DNA of 64,000 nt. It comes from Dromaius novaehollandiae (taxonomy: Eukaryota > Chordata > Aves > Casuariiformes > Dromaiidae). The position numbers were made by a program, and so were the translations under genes. The notes beneath the pieces were generated by a model, which was given only the letters and a program-made list of their open reading frames with translations, was not told the origin of the DNA and did not search any database. Shown one piece after another: positions 13,101 through 36,089 of this stretch. Location: positions 14,075,404 through 14,139,403 of the forward strand of contig NC_088103.1 of NCBI RefSeq assembly GCF_036370855.1. The letters run 5' to 3'. Every line of letters starts with the position of its first letter. Position 1 is the stretch's first letter.

Positions 13101-16100
13101 TGGAGCAGTCAGAAGAAGGGAGAATTTGTCTTATTGTTGGCTAAGCTATACCTGCCCTGTGAATGAAGGAGTTGAATTTTAAGAGGGATTTATCATGCAT
13201 GATTTAGGAACATCAACATCAATTTAGAATATCAAATGCCATCTATATGGAAGGAAACCTTTACATTTTATTAAGAGAACATGGATTTCTAATACTGTAT
13301 TTAGTGATTACACTGAGCCCTGCTGTAGTCATTGTGTGTAGTTGGGTATGAATAAGAGCACAAAATAATCAGCACCTTTGGGAGATGAAAATTACAAGCA
13401 GGCCTGAGGAACAAACATTGGAATATAGGGAATTGCCTTTTATAACAGAGAGACTAGGAAAATCAGTATGTAATAATATACACGATTAGAAAAACCTGTT
13501 CTTACTGATTCACTTTTTAAAGGCAATAAGCAAAACTGACCTAGATTGCAAAGGTATGTACTCAGTTTCCTGAGTAAAGGGTGGTGTTTTCTTCAGATGC
13601 CTGTTACAGAGAGAGGTGGATGAAACGTGGAGCTCCCAGGCTATGGGAATGTCGTGTTTCGGAAAAGTTTGCATTCCGCATCAGTGTGGGAGCTATAGTT
13701 TTCTGTACAGTTTTCTGCTAAAGAAAAATTCCTGAAAGATCCCCCTCCTCCCCTTTCTCCAAAGAAAATGGAAGTGGAGGGGCTTCCTTCAGCAGGACCC
13801 AGCTAGCTGATGCCTAATTGCTGCTGCTGCTGCTGCCCGGCCTGTGACTGTTTCCCAGGAAAGCTGGAAATGCTGTGAGGGTCTCCCCTGTTTCCTGGGC
13901 TCACCGGTGGGAGACTGAGCTCTAGCAAGGCGTTCAGTGTCCAGGTTTGCAAAGCAAGTAGCTTTTGAGAGTGCAGTGCAAGTGGGGACTCTCGCAGTTT
14001 CCACACTTTGTGCTGAGCAGCTACAACTCGGTGACGCGTGGGAGGGAGCAGGGACGCGGCAGAAGTGCTGATGTCCCTGTGCCATATGGCGGAGCCGCGC
14101 AGAGAGGCAGCGCCGGGGAGCCTGCAGTCCCGCGCGGGCTGCCAGGCGAGCAGGGAGGAAACCTGGCCCGATTCCCCCAAGTCCTGCCTCAGACCTGGCA
14201 AAATCCATCGAGAGCAGTGCGTGTCTGCGCATAGCTCTGTGTCAGCAGATCAGGATTTGCTGATGAAACACTGCTTTGCTGGGAAACGACTGGCCAGCTT
14301 AAAGTACGGTTTCTTTAGGAATCTCGATATTAAAATATTGGTGTTTATGGTTCCACAGATACTTGCTATATTAAAGAATGGAAAATCCCTGACAAGGTCT
14401 GGGTTGCCATACACTAAAAAAAAAGCAAAAAAAAGGCATCTTATTCTGGCCCGAGTTCGGGCTGTGCCCTGTGGGTACAAAAGAGGCAGGCACGATATGA
14501 AAAAGGAGCGTGGTGGTGGTACACAGCCAGCCTTTATGTAAACCGCTGTAATTTATGAGACGGGCGCTGCCACGCTGGCTCACTGCTTGTCTACTTATTC
14601 CAGCTTTTAGGGTCTGCCAAGGAGTAGCCTGGGAAGTGTCCAGGCAGCCTCGGGCCCTTGAAGGTGTTACTTCTCTTATGGGAAGTGCGCAGTTTATGTT
14701 AATCCAAAAGGCTATTGCACGTCTGTTTTGCTTTTTAAGCGTTCACAAGCATGGTTTTGAACCATTCACTGGTAGTCCTGCAGTAAGGTGGTGGCTATGT
14801 CTGAATTTCGTAGTGTTTTTTGCTATTTGTAGAGGTGTCAGAAAGGATCTTTTTGTTTCCCTGACGCTGACGTGTATCGGATATAGGGTCGGTCTTCCTG
14901 TAAAATCACATGACATATAGAGAGGTGGAAGGAGGGAGTGCTCTGCTGTGGTGTTGAGACTGCCCTTTCTGAGCTGTTAGGCCAGTGTGCCATCCTCACG
15001 GGGCAAGGGTAATAGTGGTGGCTAGACTGGAGATGGAGATGTTTTCCGCTGGGTCAGACTGAAAGTGAATCTGGAACAGGGTTTTTATCCCACGTCATAG
15101 AGTGTGGTTTGTTTGCAGGAGTTATCCTGTCATCTCTAACGCATTAGCTGGCCCTAGACGTTGAGCACATGTGACGTTGTGGTGCAGAAACAAGTAAGTC
15201 TCCTGAGGACTGGGTTAGTGTAATCCAGAGTTTGACTGGCTTAATGTACAAGAAACCAGTTCTAATCCAAGAGTCAGGATTGAAAGAAATGTGAAAGTTT
15301 GAGATCTGCAGATTGTAGAATCTAATGCTCCCTTCTGGTTTTAGCATGGAAGAGAATTTGCTGAGGTTATTTTTAAACATTTTTTCTTAGTTTTTAAAAT
15401 GATGTGGTTTTATTTGAATTTTATGTGAGTTTAGAAGTGGCGTTATGCATAATTCAGTAATTTGCATGTTCTGGTCTGGTTTTTAAACAGCTCACTGCTC
15501 ATGCAAATTGATCCTCCCCTTGAAGTTTCGTTGGAGCTCTGTTATGATAATTAGTATTTAGACTTTTTTTAATGTCCACAAGATTCAAATATACATGTCA
15601 CTGAACTGAGTCTTCATCATCTGGGCCGTAGCAGGGCAGGAGAGGTCTGCCAAAGCCAGAGCAGCCACGTTCCAGGGCGGGTGAGAGATCAGGCCTTTCG
15701 TATTTTACAGAAGAGCAGCAATAGAGAGAATTATGTTTCGTTATTTTACATGACGTAAATTATACAAAAGAAGGGTTGCCTGCAATTATTCAAAATTTCA
15801 GCTGAGGCTCAAAATAATTTTAATGTACTCAGCACAGATGGAAAATTAGGGTTTGTTCCTGCTGCTTTTGAAGTTAATGGATATTTTGTGATTGACTTTT
15901 AATGAGAGGAGGATCCAACCCATAGTTATTAAATTGTAAGTCCTTTGTTGCCTAGTTACAATCAGATAACCTGAATTTGTCTAGCAGAGCAGTTAATCTT
16001 GGCTGAAAAAGAGCACACCCCAAAACTCTGAAGTAGATTCAGCTCCGCATACGTATATGACTATTGTTAACGCAAATGGTCTTCACAAAAAAAACCCTGT

Positions 16101-18693
16101 TACTCACTGCAATTACTTAAGAAAACACCTAGTATTACTGAAATACAAATAATGCAGAACTAAAATCATTGTACTCCAGTATTTTTTAGTAAAATAGAAA
16201 TGATAAAATGCAAGACTCATGCATTCCTAAAATAGCAGACAATAATACCAGCCTGAATGAAAGAGAGATCATACTTTAGGGGTGCTGTAAGCTTTTTACT
16301 GTCCAGAGTTCAAGAAAAGTGCAAGACTTGTGAGTACTGTAGCTGTGAACCATGTAGAACATCTAACACAGCCCCTGCGAAAACTCTGTAACAGTCCACA
16401 TCAGCACTTACCAGGCTGCTAGTCTTCTCTTTTTTCTGTTTTCTTTTGTTAAGGTAGGTTCACATTTTCTGTGTATTAAGCACCAAGAAAGGAGTGATGT
16501 CATCCAAATGAGTACAAGATGAGCACAAATCTGACAAATGTTTTGTTTTCCCTTTCCATTATGTCTATTAACACTCTAAATATTTTTCTTTCATTAGTGA
16601 TTTAATTCTTCAGCTGTTTGTAGCTTTGCAGGGCCACCCTTACATGTTATTAAACCAAAGGTAAATATTTTACTCTTTTAATCATTACTATTAAATTAGT
16701 ACTTTTGCTCTGACCATATTTCATCTGCTTTCTTTAACTTTCTCCTGCTGGCTCATCGGCAGCTGCCTGTCTTCCCTGCTGCCCAGTAGCCTAGAGCGTG
16801 GTTGCTAGGTGTAAACCTCTTTGTTTTGCTATTTGTTTTTCTTCTGTTCTCTTCACAATATAGAGACATTTCCTATTTATTTTTAGGAGAGGTGGCAGAA
16901 GGAATATACATGTGGAAAGTTATACAGATGTAGATAGCTGCTTCTACAATATTCAGGCAAGGCATGTCGCTGCTTAAGTACCTCCAGAAATCACTCCTGA
17001 TCATGCATCTTTGTGTTTTGAGTGACATGTGGGCTGGCTGCCTGGAGAGAGCTCCCACTCTGGTGCTAGGTGTATCAGCCACCAAAATGACTCATTTGTG
17101 TTCCCGCGTGTGCTGCATGCCTTGGATCCTGCAGTAGCTATCTAATGTATCTGTTTTGGTAAGGAAAGTTCTTAGGGCATATCCATCATTTCAGTCTTTG
17201 AATGCCTCATAATTCTATTAAGAAGAACAGCAAAGGTCCCTGGATCTATCTGTACTGTTTTTGCAGTCTCTAGGGGCTTTTAAAACTGGTAAATTTTGCT
17301 GGGATTACTCCGAGCAGAACAGTTTGAAAAACAGAAATTCTTTCATACAAAAGAATCTGGGTTTTGTGTCGATTTTGATTGCATCCCTGAGTGAGTCTTG
17401 CACTGGCCAGTCTTGAGCAAATATTGCCACCCTTGCAGCAAAGAGAAATCACATTCTCTGAGACAGCTTTTCCTGCTTCAACTGAAGGCTGTTGTTGTGA
17501 TGCAACTTGTGATACACCCATGTACGGCTTTGGATTTAAGCGTGGAAAGCTTGTGTTTGCCTCAGGGAGGCTAGGGAAAGGACAGAGCTGTGGTATGAGG
17601 CTTTGCAGGTTGACCTAATCCATGCGAGGTTATTTTTAGGCTTCAATTTCATTCCTTGCTGGAGCGCTCTTGTAGTAGCTAACCCTGGAGCTCATGGAGC
17701 CCTAGGCTATGATGGCATCTGCCCAGATGGGGAACAGTCATCTCCTTAGCCATAGTCAGCAGCAAGAGGTATTCCCCTTGCCACTCCAGGACCATCCTCT
17801 TATTTCCATGCAGAGAACTGGAGAGGCACAGAGGGAAAACCAAAACTGTGGACAACTCTGATGGCTTCAAGGTGACATTTAGTAGAAAACATGGAAATAT
17901 CTCGTACTCCCTCAGAGGATTTCCAGTTCCTCGTAAGAGTCCCTGGGGCCTTTGTGAGTTCCGGCTCTTCACAGCTGCTGGTGACCCAGCTGGTGATACT
18001 CAGACGTGCTGCTCTTTGCCCTTGCCGTGAAGTTGAGGGCTTGGTAGAAAAGGGCGTCTTGTGGTAGCGTGGATGACCCCATCAGAAACTTATGTATGTA
18101 ACTTCCCAAAAATGTGGAGTGGGATAAAGGAGAAAAATGCAGTCATGGAGGCTCTACAGGTAAATGACCTCTAAAGGTAAATTTGCAGAACTGAAGCTAA
18201 GCAGAAAGTTGAAGACTGTGATCCTAAAGCACTGTTAAGTTTAAATATGGAAAGATTTATTCTTTATGGCTCTGATACAGGAAAACTCTTGTTCCTGACT
18301 TAGAGCATGTGGGATAAATCGTGCTTAGATTTAAACATATGTTTGAGCTTTTTCTTGGCTTCAGCCGTATTAGCTCATGATACCAAGAGCCCCTCGTGCT
18401 CCTGTAGAACTCTTTTTGTATCTGTACGTGCCACAGAGTGATCCTGGATTTTAATGTCATAGTTTCCAGGATTTCACTCACAGTTTAGATATATTAAGAA
18501 GAATTCTAGTAAAATCACTATTGCTTTGCCTGAAAAATAAAATTCAGAAGTAACTTCCATAGGAAAGTTATTTTTTCAATAAAATACTTTATCACCTGAC
18601 TTGTAATTTATGTGCAGAGATATTGAAAAGTTTGAAATATTTGTAGAACAAATGCATGATCTACTGAGTGAAAAATCTTGTTTTGTTTTGTAG
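10189..18693 (+). other. FAM13C intron (8.5 kb)
   Basis: Non-coding. It contains a (GGTT)n tract at about 12,944-12,964, a short (CTG)n at about 13,819-13,836, a GC-rich patch at about 13,980-14,200 and an AT-rich block with octamer motifs at 15,443-15,508. Open frames in the GC-rich patch are not supported as genes. Confidence 0.7.
12944..12964. repeat. (GGTT)n microsatellite
   Basis: Five tandem GGTT units inside the intron. Confidence 0.85.
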
Positions 18694-18757
18694 AATAGAT
18701 CAGAGCACATGCATTTCACCAAAAGAAGCAACTGAGCAATTACACAACAAAAATGAG
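18694..18757 (+). CDS. FAM13C: FAM13C exon 3 of window (64 nt)
   Basis: A small exon, residues 108 (split) to 129. The acceptor is gttttgtag and the donor GAG|gtaagc. AG from the previous exon plus A gives Arg, then IDQSTCISPKEATEQLHNKNE. This corresponds to the human segment beginning IDQRTATSPK. Phase 2 in, phase 0 out. It was found by phase matching and similarity. Confidence 0.88.
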
Positions 18758-21700
18758 GTAAGCTTAACCAAAACTTGAAATATACTGTTACAAATTTTGA
18801 ATTAGATGGTTTTGTTTAATTCTCAGCTCTTGGAATACTATAATCACATGTGAGTCTTAGGTTAGCTTTTTAATGAATAATTCTAGTCATGCTTTTGGAG
18901 AAAAGCTTAAAAGTGTGATATGATGCTACAGTGGTTTAAAAGCCAGAAGCAATAGATTTTAAACATATTTTAAGCCAACTTTATGCTGCTTTTTATTTGT
19001 GCTCAGAAAAGAATTCAACATTCAATATTGACTGAGTGAAATGCCATCTTGAAAAAACATTTGATTTTTTCCTCATGTTACAGCTCAGATGTATTCAGCT
19101 ATCAAATATGTTTTGTTTAAAAATAAGGAGATCTCAAGGTTGTTACATCCTGCATAAATATTCTGAGAACGGTACGAGGTAATCTAAAAGGCAGCCTTGT
19201 TGTAAGGCAGGAGGAGTGCAGGGTTGGAGAGAAAGGAAGCAGCAAGGAGAGGCAAATCCCACCTGGGGCAGTGGAAACGAGCTGATTTCACAGGGATTGT
19301 GGCAGCAGCGTGGTGGGAGCGCACAGCGCAGAGGGGCTGTGCGTGACCGTGTCGAGCAGTGGATGCGCCTGGGCTGGACTTGGGCAGTGCAGGCAATATG
19401 CTGGAGGCCAAAACAGGCTGTGCAATTATTCGGAGTGGGAAACCTTGCAAAGCATCTTCTGCAAACACGAGTATCTGCGTCCTGGTGTAAAGGCCTTTTA
19501 CGTTCTGCAAAAGCAGCGAACGTGCTGGGGCCTGACCAAGGAGCAGACAGTATTTTTAAGTGTAGACAGAACTACAGAAGCAAAAAAAAAGGAGGGGCTG
19601 GGGGAAGGAAAGCCCATTCCTGTCAAACCATGGAAAAAACAGCTTTGTTTCTATAACGAGCCAGAAAACATCTGTGCCTATTAATAGATGTCTGACTTTC
19701 AGTAGGACAAAGCCACAATGTGTCCTTTTAAAGGAATCTAGACTTAATCTTCTCCTTACAATGAATTATTTCCTGCGCATTTGTGTCATTGTTGCTCAGC
19801 TCACTATTAAAAATCACAATACTAAATAGTAAAGCACTTCCCATGACCAGTGCAGTGCGATATACTCTGTCCTGGTCTAGCCAATTAAGGCCCTGGGAGA
19901 AATCATTAAATTATCATTTCCTCTGAGAAGCCCCATTGCAGGTATCACCAAAGCTTCTATGATTACAAGATTTATAATTCTTGCAAATCATTCCTTAAAG
20001 GTTAAGATAAAAATTATAGTAAATAAAAACAATAGAAGATATTAAAATAGATAATTAAATCAGAAATTAAATCGCTAATTGTTCATGGGAAATGAGCAAG
20101 GGCTACCTTCTGGTGCTAAATCCTTTTTGTAAAATCTTAGATTATATTCTATTTTAGGCCTACTGCAAACCCAAATAGACATGTGTCATAGGACAATAAA
20201 TTCCCATCTTGGGTTAGATAAAGTGTCGTGTCTCCTTACCGCTCAGCAGTGGCATTATACAAACCTGGCACATATCTTGTTCTATCTTATTGTTGCTTGT
20301 TTGTTCCCCATAAAAAAAGCTCTGAATTGAAAATGTCGTATGCCTCAAGACACAAACTGCCAAAACAGATGCCACAGAGATTTATTTACCTTCACATAAA
20401 ATGTGTCTATCTTATTTTTAACCTGAATTCTGAGATTAAAAAGCAAGGTTTTATATGTGGCTTTTATATGTTACTGTTCTAATACTAATACATTTTCTAA
20501 TAGTTTTTAAATTTACCAGATCTTTGGATGTCCATGAGGCTCAAACGAATGATGCTGAGGTGCTTTTTCAGGGAAAGAAAGTTACAGCAGTGGCTCTCTT
20601 GGCCATCGCTAGCTGTCAGCCATCCCCGCCGGTTTGCCGGGAGCACTGACTGCCCCAGGGCGCGGGGCACCAGCGAGCGGAGCGGCTGACACCCCAGCAC
20701 CGTGTCCCCTGCGGCTCCTGGCCTTGCCGGCTGGTTCGGCTCACGGCGCTGAGCCTGCGGGGCGGCACGCAGCACCCTGGCCGGCGAGGCACTTCCCACT
20801 CTCACCCAGGGGGAAAAAGTTTCTAAGTTATTTTAGGGGACTTCCACTCATTGCCGCAGCATTTTGGCAATAAATTAGCTGTATTTGTTCATTCAGTGTC
20901 AGTGTTTCCAGAGGGATTTAGCAGGGTGAGTGCAGATATGTGGTATTTCTCTCTAGACAGTAAGAAGTTATCTCTGATCTCAATTATGCATTGGCCTAAG
21001 GCCTGAACTCTTGATTTTCAATAATTACTTGTTGGAAAGAGAGATGGTCAGTGGGGTACAAGCTTATTGGTTTGTAAAGGTGGCTTCTTCACTGCAGGCT
21101 GAGCTTTCTCTGCAAATGGCAAGCCATTGTACTGTGCTTTCTCTAGCAGGCAAGAGTGTTATTCTTTAACGTCTATGTTTTCTTAAAGCCATAGCTGAAA
21201 TTAAAAATAGGAAATGCCACACTGTCTTTAAATTTTTGTCAGACTTCCTGGAAGTGTCTTTATTTTTCCATTATCTTTGATCTGGATTAATGCAGGTTCG
21301 TTTGGTTTTTTTTAATTTTTCTAATGGAAACGGTATAGCCCAAGTTCTTTGAATTGTCAGGACACCAAAGATCTAACCAAACCCTTGTCCAAGACTGTCA
21401 AAATTGCTGCTTCTTAAAACTTGCAAAACACTGTTCTTAACAGCTAATGATATGGTTATTTTTGTGAAGATACGTAAAGACCTGTCTTTATTCAGGTACT
21501 CTTATGCCAGATCTTACTTTAACTTCAAGGGAGTTTAAAAATACTGAATTACATGTGTCCCTTTCATTTATAGGGTCTGATCTTGCTTTCATTTGCATTA
21601 GCAGGAATCAGGAATTCTTGCATCAAAATCAGTAGTGTTAGACACTGGAGTAAGGCTGGAATGAGCATCAAATCTGAATTATTTGAGACGAGACCATTAG

Positions 21701-24700
21701 CTGATACAGTATGCCATAGCTTAAGTTTAATTGAGTGGTATTGGTTTTCCATGTGAGAGCTTACAAAAACTTTTGACAGTATCCGTCATGACCTAACATT
21801 TTCCTCTCTCTTTATGTATTTCAGCTTTTAGTATTTGCTTCTAATGGGTTCCCTAACTTCTTCTAAATGGCCCGGGGCAGAGATGGCCAGGCTGGGCTCC
21901 AGGGGCCAGGTCTGGGCCAGGAGAGAGTTTCACATAGCACAGGCTGGTTCGTCCCCGTACGAGGTGTCCTGCTGAGCGTGTGCAACGCCGGGGAGCACCC
22001 CTAGCCCTGGCGCTGGCGCACCCGCTGCCTTTGAGCCAGACCCACACAGACCCGGCACCCGCCCGGCCGTGCTGGCACCGCGGGCGCTGCAAGCGAACGC
22101 CTCCGCACAGGGCGCTGCGGGCAGCAGCGTTGCCTCTGCCTCTCACCGGCACGCTCCTGCTGCCCGTCAGCCTCTAACCCTGCGTGCTGGGCCTCTGCTT
22201 GACGCTGTGTCTGCTTGCATGTGTTCCTGTAGAAACCCCCGTGGTAGATTTTTACTTACTGCACTGCTGCGGTATCATAGTACTCGGCTGTATTTTCGGA
22301 GTACGATGAGGTTGATGGCATACTCCAGACTCATCATCTCCCTGGTAACATCAAACTGATCAAAGTTACACATTCTTTTTCTCCCTGCATCAAATCACTG
22401 TCAAAGGCACATTCACAAAATTATATAATGTATTTCTTTTGTTATTATTATTATATGATTTTTTTTAGTGCTTGGTAGTGACTGGAAATTTGCCATCCAC
22501 CCACCTTCCACAGATGGGTGAAAAATATCAGTTAAAGCAACTGAATATAAACCAGCTGGTGAATTACAGCATAAGCATTGCTGAAATACAATGTTTAACA
22601 ATGTAGTCTGGGTGAATGCTTTTATATTGAGCTTACCGCAAATATTAATGTGTCATGAAAAAATAGTGATGGAAAGGGAGTGTATTTTCTTGATACGGGA
22701 ATCTTTTTGTCAAATGCTTGAAATAACAGTCCATGAAGGTTAGGTGCTTTTGTCAGTTATTTGCCTATGTTCTGCTTGCCCATAGGAGGAGACTTATGGT
22801 CTCCCTTGCAGAATTTGGAAATGCACTTGCCACCAGCGAGTCTCATGACTGGGATCAGAGTCCTCACTAGCCCGTAACTTTATACAGTCACCTTTCACCA
22901 AGTGACACTGGTGACTGCAAACAATGCCATTCAGTTGAGACAGTTCCACACAGCGTCGGGTCTAGCTCAGATGTGTGACAGTAGTAAATAAGGCCTGCCG
23001 TGTCTTGAAAACTCTTCCCAGAGGAATGCCATGGGTGCCCACTGAAGCCAGCACACATAGTCTGCGAAGGAAAAGTCACTGCCGCTTGAAAGCTGTGGAA
23101 AATGGGATGGTTTCCACCAATCTACCTCTAATCTGAGTAAGCCCTGTAGAAGAACTGCCTCTTCTGGAAAAAAAGAATAAGCAAGAACATTTTGTTGGTT
23201 TTGGTGTAGGCTTACAAGAATTAAGTAGAGGATTAAACAAGACTTTGAGAGTGCCTTGTAAAAGATGTTCAAGCTAATAGTAAAAAGTCCACTAAATACA
23301 TCAAAAACAGGAGGCCAGGTAGGGTATCACTGGGACTGCTGGCTGGCTGAAGTGTAAAAGGGGCACTTGGGTGAGATGGCCGTAAACAGAGGTGCTCAAT
23401 GAATTTATCGTATTGGTCTTTACTGATAAAGGCCTTGTTGGAGAGATTTCCATGCCTGATGCATGGACTCTTTGTAGCAGATAGGTCAAAGGAGTTAGAT
23501 CAGTTCAAAGTAAATATACATAAAATATTAGACCAAACAGATAAATTATATGTTAGTAGGTCACAGATTAGATGTTAGTCACCCAAAAGTCCTGGAGAAA
23601 CTGGGTTGCGAAGCTGAGGAATTGCTGGCCAAGATAGCTAAACTATCCTTATAAATTGCTTTTGGGCCAGAGGGCAGTAGCTTGCCAGTATAACTTGTCT
23701 CTGCGGCTGAGACTGTAGGTCTGTACTTAAACAGACCTGTATTTATCTTAGCATCCTGAGCAGTGCGGAGAGAAGTCAGGAAGGTATATAACACAAATCA
23801 CTGTGCCAGGCCACAAAAACCAGGTTTAAAACAGCCGCTTTTTAGGTATTTGTATCAGCCTACTTAAGCTAGCAGGGAGCTCTGCTAAAAAGGATAGAGA
23901 TGAAATGTTTTACTGGATGCTTAACCATGATGGGAATAGTAAAAGTGTCTTCTGCCTCAGATCATAGAAACCAGCTCTGTATCGTACCATATTTTTAAAG
24001 AATAATATTACATTAGGCACTTAATTTGAATCAATGCTTGATTTTGCAATCACTTCTTTCCTGGTATTATGGTTATGGATGAGATATCAAGCTACACCTT
24101 GACAACACATTAGAGGAACTTTATTCTAAAAGAAATGTATAACGCCCAAGCCATTTCTTTGCTTATGCATCCCTACTTCCGATAGCAAGGACCAGAAGTC
24201 CAGCTAGCTCCGGGACTAGCAGGAGGAAGGTGCTCCCTGATTTTCTTTTTGGCCTAGGCTTAGGCTAGAGCCTATGTGTTTAACTGTAGTCTAATCTACT
24301 TTGTGGAGATAAATATGGGTTTTGAAGCACTTCTGACATCACACAGTACATACAGGATCTAGTTATGGCATCTTTATGGCCTCTAGTTAAGGTGACTTTG
24401 TGCCTTAGAAACTTCCCTATTTTGAGGTATCCCCTGGAAAGAGCTAGCTTTCACTCCCTTTTCAGTGGCTGAATTCTATGATGGGAGTGAAAGGATCAAG
24501 GCTGAGAATCTTGCCTGCTGTTCTCAGCCAAAGACTTTTTAAAAAAACTAAAAATACTAGTATCCTTATGTTTTTAAAATGATAGTATTACAATAAAAAT
24601 AAAGCACTGACATATTAAACTACTCAGTACATAGCTGTTACATTGTTACACAAGGAGAATTATTGAAATGAATAAATTTATTATTTCATTAAACAAATTG

Positions 24701-25768
24701 CTAAATTGGTCTCAGGTCTTTTATGGAGTGGAGAAAGGTGCTTTCCTGGCTATAAAGTTGAGGAAAAAATTTCTAGTGCAACTCAGATTTTTTTCAGAAA
24801 GCATTCCTTGCAGACGCGTACCTTTGAGTGACTTAACGTTTTACGCATATTCTCTGTGTGCCAGCTGTGTGGTTATTAAGACAGCCTTCTGTGTTTTTGT
24901 TTTATGTTACAAGCTGTATTTCCTTTGAGAAAGGGGAACTGAATGTATGGGGCATCAGTAGTGACTCATTTCGCCTAGTCAGATGGTGATTAGGGTTTTC
25001 ACAGCATTTGCATCACAGCAAGATGCTTGTGTCAGATTATGCAGCTGAATGTTGCATGCAGCATTAAAGATTAAAATGAGAAATGGACCAAGCATGACAG
25101 GGTAGCTGGAAGTGATGTTATAGATAACTACCCTTGTCCTCATTGATTTGTCTGCAGCAAGTGACAATGATCTGTTAATTTTGCCTTTGCAGCAGATAGG
25201 AAATGATCTGGTTGCCCTGTAGAAGCAACAGCAGCCTACATAAAAGCAAGGGCTACATAAAGAAGTATTTCTAAAAAAGCCAATTAACACAAATCTTTTG
25301 CAAGAGTCCTGTGGGAGATGGTGTTCTCAGTAACTCTTTGTTCACTGCAGCGCTCCGCACAATAGGCTGGAGAGGGAGATTTGGGGTTTTTATGAATGGT
25401 AAATGGGGAGGGACGTAATGTCATCAGATCGTGATGTCAGCACAATGAATGAAGTACTTGCTTAGAGTATCGCTTCAAGACCAAGAAAACGGACACCATT
25501 GCAGTTAGGCTTCCTAGAATAAATTGTCTTTTGCTGACGAAGTCATCTTTCCCACGTGTCATGAATAATCCATTTAAATTAGGACTTAAATAACCGGAAG
25601 AAATGAAGAAACTCCTGGAATAATGCACATTTGTTCTCTTGCACATCCTGGCAGAGCTGTTAGTGGAACACCCCCTTGCAGACGCCGCTGATGGGCTCCG
25701 TGAGTTGAGGCACTCTCGCTGTATTTTGTTGCTCTCTCTCTAGCCCAATGTTCTGCTTTTGCCTGCAG
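18758..25768 (+). other. FAM13C intron (7.0 kb)
   Basis: Non-coding. It holds an AT-rich, homeodomain-site-like block at about 19,860-20,100, two CpG-rich patches (about 20,620-20,815 and 21,870-22,190) and a CR1 LINE fragment at about 23,290-23,640. No extra exon was seen. Confidence 0.7.
23290..23640 (+). mobile_element. CR1 LINE fragment, degraded, sense on + strand
   Basis: Conceptual translation of 23,392-23,460 gives NEF...VFT...GEISMPD. At 23,571-23,636 it gives SHPKVLEKL...EELLAKI. Both match the CR1 ORF2 segment just before and at the start of the reverse transcriptase domain (consensus NEFFASVFT, GEIPMP, HPRVLKEL from memory). Stop codons and frame slips between the two blocks show it is dead. 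It is 5'- and 3'-truncated: no endonuclease, catalytic RT core or 3' repeat is present. Boundaries are approximate. Confidence 0.75.
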
Positions 25769-25919
25769 AATTCTTTGTTGAAGCTACAAGCCCTTGAAAC
25801 CGATCTGTGCTCTGCATTTCTGACAACCCAGGAGGAAACTCCGCAGCTGCCGGCATCCAAGGACCCAGCCCCTTCATCAGTCCAGACCAGTGTGCAAGCT
25901 GATGGGGCCAGTTGTGGAG
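25769..25919 (+). CDS. FAM13C: FAM13C exon 4 of window
   Basis: Residues 130-179 plus one nucleotide. The acceptor is ttgcctgcag and the donor GGAG|gtaagc. Phase 0 in, phase 1 out. It encodes NSLLKLQALETD... and then SKDPAPSSVQ...ADG. The KDPAPxS and ADG blocks align with human FAM13C. The segment is low-complexity, Ser/Thr/Gln-rich and probably disordered. Confidence 0.93.
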
Positions 25920-35877
<9,958 letters not shown>

Positions 35878-36089
35878 AGCTGAAACTCAGAATGTCAGAA
35901 GAGCAAAACTCCACCTCTAGAGCACCCCAAAGAAACGATCGTTGTGAAAGCACTGGGATCTCTAAAGAGACTGGGACGCAGGAGGCAGCAAGCGTGGAAC
36001 CGGCTCCCTCAGTAGAAGAAACCATGGACAGTGTGTTGAGACGATTAAAGGAGAAAAGACAACACTTTAACCTTCCTGAGACTCTAAAG
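35878..36089 (+). CDS. FAM13C: FAM13C exon 8 of window
   Basis: Residues 324 (split Glu) to 394. The acceptor is atctttcag and the donor AAG|gtattt. Phase 1 in, phase 0 out. It starts ELKLRMSEEQ, completing the conserved KQLKELKLxxSEEQ helix, then becomes a variable Ser/Glu-rich linker, ending VLRRLKEKRQHFNLPETLK. Confidence 0.93.

Noticed and set aside
13789..14541. 147- and 167-codon frames on opposite strands in a GC-rich patch
   Set aside because: They overlap each other, lack recognisable homology, and GC richness lowers stop frequency.
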